Shown: positions 23,075-25,735 of the stretch, one piece after another
Numbering within the stretch: position 1 is the stretch's first letter
Layout: each line of letters starts with the position of its first letter
The notes under the pieces: generated by a model
Told to the model about the DNA's origin: nothing
Database searches by the model: none
What the model saw: the letters and a program-made list of their open reading frames with translations, nothing else
Translations under genes and position numbers: made by a program
DNA from: CBDUXP01 sp965371225 [NCBI: uncultured bacterium]
GTDB taxonomy: Bacteria > Abyssobacteria > SURF-5 > CBDUXP01
Assembly (NCBI GenBank): GCA_965371225.1
Contig: CBDUXP010000055.1
Span: 1-25,735, forward strand
Length of the DNA stretch: 25,735 nt
Reading direction: 5' to 3'

Positions 23075-23525
23075 CACCGCGCAGTACTGCACGTTCCATC
23101 TGGACCGCTTCTATTTCGGCGTCACGGTCATGCAGGTTCAGGAGATCATCCGGTACCAGGAGATGACCCATGTGCCGTTGGCTCCCGAGTCGGTCGACGG
23201 GCTCATCAATCTGCGGGGCCAGATCGTGACGGCCATCGACATGCGCCGGCGGCTGGAGATGCCGCCGCGCGATTCCGACCGGCAGCCCATGAACGTGATT
23301 GTCCACACGCACGGCGATGAAGCCGTCAGCCTCCTGGTGGACGAGATTGGCGACGTGCTGGAGGTCGATGAACAGATGAGTGAAGCGCCCCCCGAGACGC
23401 TGGAGGGTGTCGCGCGTGAACTCATTGAGAAGGCGTACAAGCTGGAGGGCCGGCTCCTGCTCATCCTGAACGCGGATAAAGCCGCCCAGGTCAACGGCTA
23501 TCTCGGGGCCGAGGAGGCCCGCTGA
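23067..23525 (+). CDS. cheW: Chemotaxis adaptor protein CheW
   Basis: The 152-residue product couples CheA to chemoreceptors in the signalling array. It shows the CheW fold in order: YCTFHLDRFYFGVTVMQVQE, the IIRYQEMTHVPLAPESVDGL segment, the conserved GLINLRGQIVTAIDMRRRL and VSLLVDEIGDVLEV. The C-terminal stretch ending LNADKAA is usual. The ATG at 23067 lies 6 bases after TAAGGAGGG and overlaps the cheA stop by 8 bases, so translation is coupled. The frame is open about 80 bases further upstream inside cheA, but the ribosome site decides the start. Length is normal for a single-domain CheW. Confidence 0.95.
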   Translation: MADTAQYCTFHLDRFYFGVTVMQVQEIIRYQEMTHVPLAPESVDGLINLRGQIVTAIDMRRRLEMPPRDSDRQPMNVIVHTHGDEAVSLLVDEIGDVLEVDEQMSEAPPETLEGVARELIEKAYKLEGRLLLILNADKAAQVNGYLGAEEAR

Positions 23526-23526
23526 C

Positions 23527-23886
23527 GTGCTCCGCGCCTGCTCCACACTCGTCCTGCTCCTCCTCGCCACCGGCCTGTACTTCCGGACCCGGGCGCCCCG
23601 CTGGCACTGGAAGATCATGGTGACGGCCTTCGTGTGCGACGTGGCGCTCGTGCTCTACATCGAATACACCCTCCACGCCGTCGAGCGCGTGGTCTCCGAA
23701 GTGAACGCGCTCATCTGGGTGCATGCGGGCATTTCGCTCGGGGTGCTGGCGTGTTACCTCGCCATGTTCTGGCTGGGCCGGAGCCTGCTGCACTCGCGGA
23801 TGGACCGGCGCCTCGCCCACCGGAACGTGGGGATCGCCTTCTGCTGCCTGCGCGGCTTGAACTATGTCACGAGCTACCTGGTCTAA
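23527..23886 (+). CDS. Small membrane protein of unknown function in the chemotaxis operon
   Basis: The 119-residue product has about three hydrophobic segments: roughly 5-17, 30-48 and 64-84, the last ending in a tract with MFWLG. A basic region with HSRMDRRLAHRN follows, and then RGLNYVTSYLV. Several histidines lie near the membrane edges. The pattern recalls DUF420-like membrane proteins, but I cannot confirm the family. A GTG start at 23527 directly follows the cheW stop (one base between), and the ParA gene begins 4 bases after its stop, so it is inside the operon. No clear Shine-Dalgarno is seen, consistent with coupled translation. A role in anchoring or redox sensing for the chemotaxis array is only a guess. 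Confidence 0.7.
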   Translation: MLRACSTLVLLLLATGLYFRTRAPRWHWKIMVTAFVCDVALVLYIEYTLHAVERVVSEVNALIWVHAGISLGVLACYLAMFWLGRSLLHSRMDRRLAHRNVGIAFCCLRGLNYVTSYLV

Positions 23887-23890
23887 GCAC

Positions 23891-24721
23891 ATGCGAAAGC
23901 CCGCCTTCGACATGAAGCCCCTGCGCCCCAAGCGGGCGCGCACGGGACGGATGCGGACGATCGCCGTGGCCAATCCGAAGGGCGGGTCGGCCAAGACCAC
24001 CACCACTGTCAATTTGGCGGCGGCCCTCGCGGAACGCGGGCGCAAGGTGCTGGTCGTGGATCTGGACCCGCAGGCGTCGGCCACGCGATGGTTGGGCGGC
24101 GCGAGCCCGCAGGCGGGAGAGGACAGCGTCCTGGACGTCGACGCCAAGATTTCCCGGCTGGCCCAGGAGACCCGCATTCCCGGCGTATGGCTGGTGCCCG
24201 CGTCGCGCAGTCTCGCCCAGGCCGATGAAGCCCTGGCCGGGAATGCGCGGAGCCACACCGTGCTCCGGCAGAAATTGTGGCCCGTGATCCGCAGCTGGGA
24301 TTACGCGTTGATCGATTGCCCCGCCTCCGTGGGGATCCTGACGGTCAACGCGGTGGCCGCCGCCCAGGAGGTTGTGGCGCCCATGGAGGCCTCCGTCCTG
24401 GGCGTGATCAGTCTGGTCAACCTGTGGACGACAGTGAAGAGCGTCCGCACCCGGTGGGCGCCCCACCTGCAGCCCATCCGGATTCTGCCGTGTCGCGTCA
24501 ATACCCGCACGCGGCACGCCACCGAGGTGGTGGACAAAGTCCGGCAGACCTTCGGCAGCCAGGTGTTCACCCACGTAGTACGGGAGAACGTCCGGTTGAT
24601 GGAGTGTCCCGGGTTCCGGCAACCGGTCATGACGTATGCCCCGCACAGCACGGGGACCGAGGATTACCGGGCCATCGCCGACGAACTCATCGCCGGCGAA
24701 GACGAGGAGCGGTATGGCTAG
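23891..24721 (+). CDS. ParA-family ATPase, likely positions the chemotaxis array
   Basis: The 276-residue product is a ParA/MinD-type P-loop ATPase. It has the deviant Walker A KGGSAKTTTTVNLAAAL, the A' motif VVDLDPQASATRWLG, Walker B YALIDCPAS and the closing GTEDYRAIADELI. In Vibrio (ParC) and Rhodobacter (PpfA), ParA homologues encoded in che operons place chemotaxis clusters along the cell, and the gene position here supports that role. Start choice is uncertain: 23891 gives a basic 20-residue lead with no ribosome site, while the ATG at 23951 gives the canonical MRTIAVANPKGG start after GGGACGG. A third ATG at 23864 overlaps the membrane protein gene. The glycine before the second Walker lysine, common in KGGxGKT, is alanine here. 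Confidence 0.88.
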   Translation: MRKPAFDMKPLRPKRARTGRMRTIAVANPKGGSAKTTTTVNLAAALAERGRKVLVVDLDPQASATRWLGGASPQAGEDSVLDVDAKISRLAQETRIPGVWLVPASRSLAQADEALAGNARSHTVLRQKLWPVIRSWDYALIDCPASVGILTVNAVAAAQEVVAPMEASVLGVISLVNLWTTVKSVRTRWAPHLQPIRILPCRVNTRTRHATEVVDKVRQTFGSQVFTHVVRENVRLMECPGFRQPVMTYAPHSTGTEDYRAIADELIAGEDEERYG

Positions 24722-24845
24722 CAAGCGGCGGCGCACGCTACCCGACATAACCGACGAGTTTTTGGATGAGCCAGCCGCCGACGGCTCACGACTAACGCGA
24801 AGCACTTCCCGCACCGCCGGGGAGACGGGAAGAGGAGACCACATC

Positions 24846-25735
24846 ATGGCTAAGGGAACCGCAACGGGATCGAGCACGGGCACGAAGCGGAAGGCACTAC
24901 GCAAGAACGGATCCGGGGTGGAGGGTTTCCTCGGGGCCGCGTCCGGTCTCCGCGCCAGTCTCGACGGGGTGCAGACCAACATCTTCGTTGCCGACGCTGA
25001 CCTAGTCATCGTCTACGCCAATGACAAGGCGATGGAGACGCTCGGCGAGATCGAGGACGCGATCCTCGAGGCCTTCGATGTCAGCCTCGATGAGATCATC
25101 GGCGGGACCATCCATCGGTTCCATCAGGATCCCCGGGGGGTGGAGCGTATTCTCCGCAATCCGCGGGCGCTGCCCCACTCGACGGAATTCACGTTCGGCA
25201 ACGTGACACTCCGGGCGAACATTAACGGGTTGATGGACGAGGATGATGAATTCGCCGGCTACATCGTCAACTGGGACAACATCAGCCAACGCGTCGCGCT
25301 GGAGGGCGAACAGTCGCGGGTGCGGGCGATGGTGGAGAACTCCCCGACGAACGTGCTGATGGCCGATGCGGACCTGAACATCACGTACGCGAACCCGGCG
25401 TCCGTCGAGACGTTGACGTTCCTGAAAGAGTACCTGCCGGTGCCGGTGGACCAGGTGGTGGGATCGAACATTGACATCTTCCACAAGGACCCGGCGTACC
25501 AGCGGAAGATCTTAGCGGACCCGAAGAACTTCCCGATCTCGGCGAAGATTCAGATCGGGCCGGAGGTGGCCGACCTGCTGGTGAGCCGGATCACCGACGA
25601 CAAGGGCAATTACCTCGGGCCCATGGTCACCTGGTCGGTCATCACGGAGAAAGTGCAACTGCAGGCGGAACAGGAACGGCTGCAGGCGATGGTGGAGAAC
25701 TCGCCGACGAACGTGCTCATGGCCGACGCGGACCT
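24846..25735 (+). CDS. Multi-PAS protein, probable cytoplasmic chemoreceptor (partial, 3' end outside window)
   Basis: At least 296 residues are visible. A basic, low-complexity N-terminus (KGTATGSSTGTKRKALRKNG) is followed by PAS units of about 120 residues. The first starts near NIFVADADLVIVYAN. The second starts at MVENSPTNVLMADADLNITY, and a third begins with almost the same words at the right edge. Each PAS is spaced by a short helical linker (QAEQERLQAMVENSP type). Such PAS arrays occur in soluble methyl-accepting proteins encoded in che operons, but the signalling tip is outside the window. The ATG at 24846 has AGAGGAGA at 7 bases. The frame is open back to an ATG at 24714 with GAGGAG upstream, overlapping the ParA stop by 8 bases. 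That alternative adds 44 basic-rich residues but uses rare codons (ATA, CTA, CGA, AGA). Confidence 0.85.
   Translation, partial: MAKGTATGSSTGTKRKALRKNGSGVEGFLGAASGLRASLDGVQTNIFVADADLVIVYANDKAMETLGEIEDAILEAFDVSLDEIIGGTIHRFHQDPRGVERILRNPRALPHSTEFTFGNVTLRANINGLMDEDDEFAGYIVNWDNISQRVALEGEQSRVRAMVENSPTNVLMADADLNITYANPASVETLTFLKEYLPVPVDQVVGSNIDIFHKDPAYQRKILADPKNFPISAKIQIGPEVADLLVSRITDDKGNYLGPMVTWSVITEKVQLQAEQERLQAMVENSPTNVLMADAD
25321..25735 (+). repeat. Near-identical PAS-coding DNA repeat, 360-base period
   Basis: Bases 25321-25375 recur at 25681-25735 with 51 of 55 matches; the differences seen are mostly silent. The period is 360 bases, or 120 codons, one PAS unit. The repeat reaches the window edge, so more copies may follow. 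Confidence 0.9.

Overview
The window is GC-rich and tightly packed. It carries 18 genes supported by start signals, domains or motifs, two of them cut by the window edges. The mix of LLM-class flavin oxidoreductases, a COG3618 amidohydrolase, an acyl-CoA dehydrogenase, multidomain Ser/Thr kinases and a ParA-linked chemotaxis operon suggests a free-living, metabolically broad soil or sediment bacterium. A Rokubacteria/Methylomirabilota, Tectomicrobia or Nitrospirota-like origin is a guess from gene content only. No rRNA, tRNA, CRISPR array or insertion sequence was recognised.

Region 1 (1-8805) is a signalling and secretion block. A zinc-ribbon Ser/Thr kinase with a P-loop ATPase domain (minus strand, cut at base 1) faces a 1415-residue fusion on the plus strand: Ser/Thr kinase, class III cyclase homology domain, P-loop ATPase and a long helical C-terminus. 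The fusion's cyclase domain has lost key catalytic residues. After it, with gaps of 31, 48 and 3 bases, come a Tat-exported protein, a signal-less protein that looks like its paralogue, and a subtilisin-family lipoprotein. I read 1587-8805 as one operon in which a large intracellular sensor controls an envelope protease and a new protein pair. This is the best candidate here for an undescribed system.

Region 2 (8963-17329) is catabolic. Minus-strand genes encode an amidohydrolase, a zinc alcohol dehydrogenase and an aldehyde dehydrogenase, and separately an acyl-CoA dehydrogenase, an F420/FMN-type LLM oxidoreductase and an MBL-fold hydrolase. A second LLM monooxygenase on the plus strand lies between them. 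Together they could oxidise, hydrolyse and CoA-process an unknown organic substrate.

Region 3 (17330-19612) has a 746-base gap, then an overlapping pair: a BNR/sialidase-like propeller and a DUF115/GT42-like protein with a GPSL motif, suggesting a glycan function. A 702-base gap follows, with a C14 tract, an inverted repeat and a good sigma-70-like promoter.

Region 4 (20315-25735) is a chemotaxis operon: CheA with unusual MshEN-like repeats, CheW, a small membrane protein, a ParA-type ATPase and a multi-PAS protein cut by the right edge. It resembles systems in which a ParA positions cytoplasmic chemoreceptor clusters, with the PAS protein as the probable receptor.
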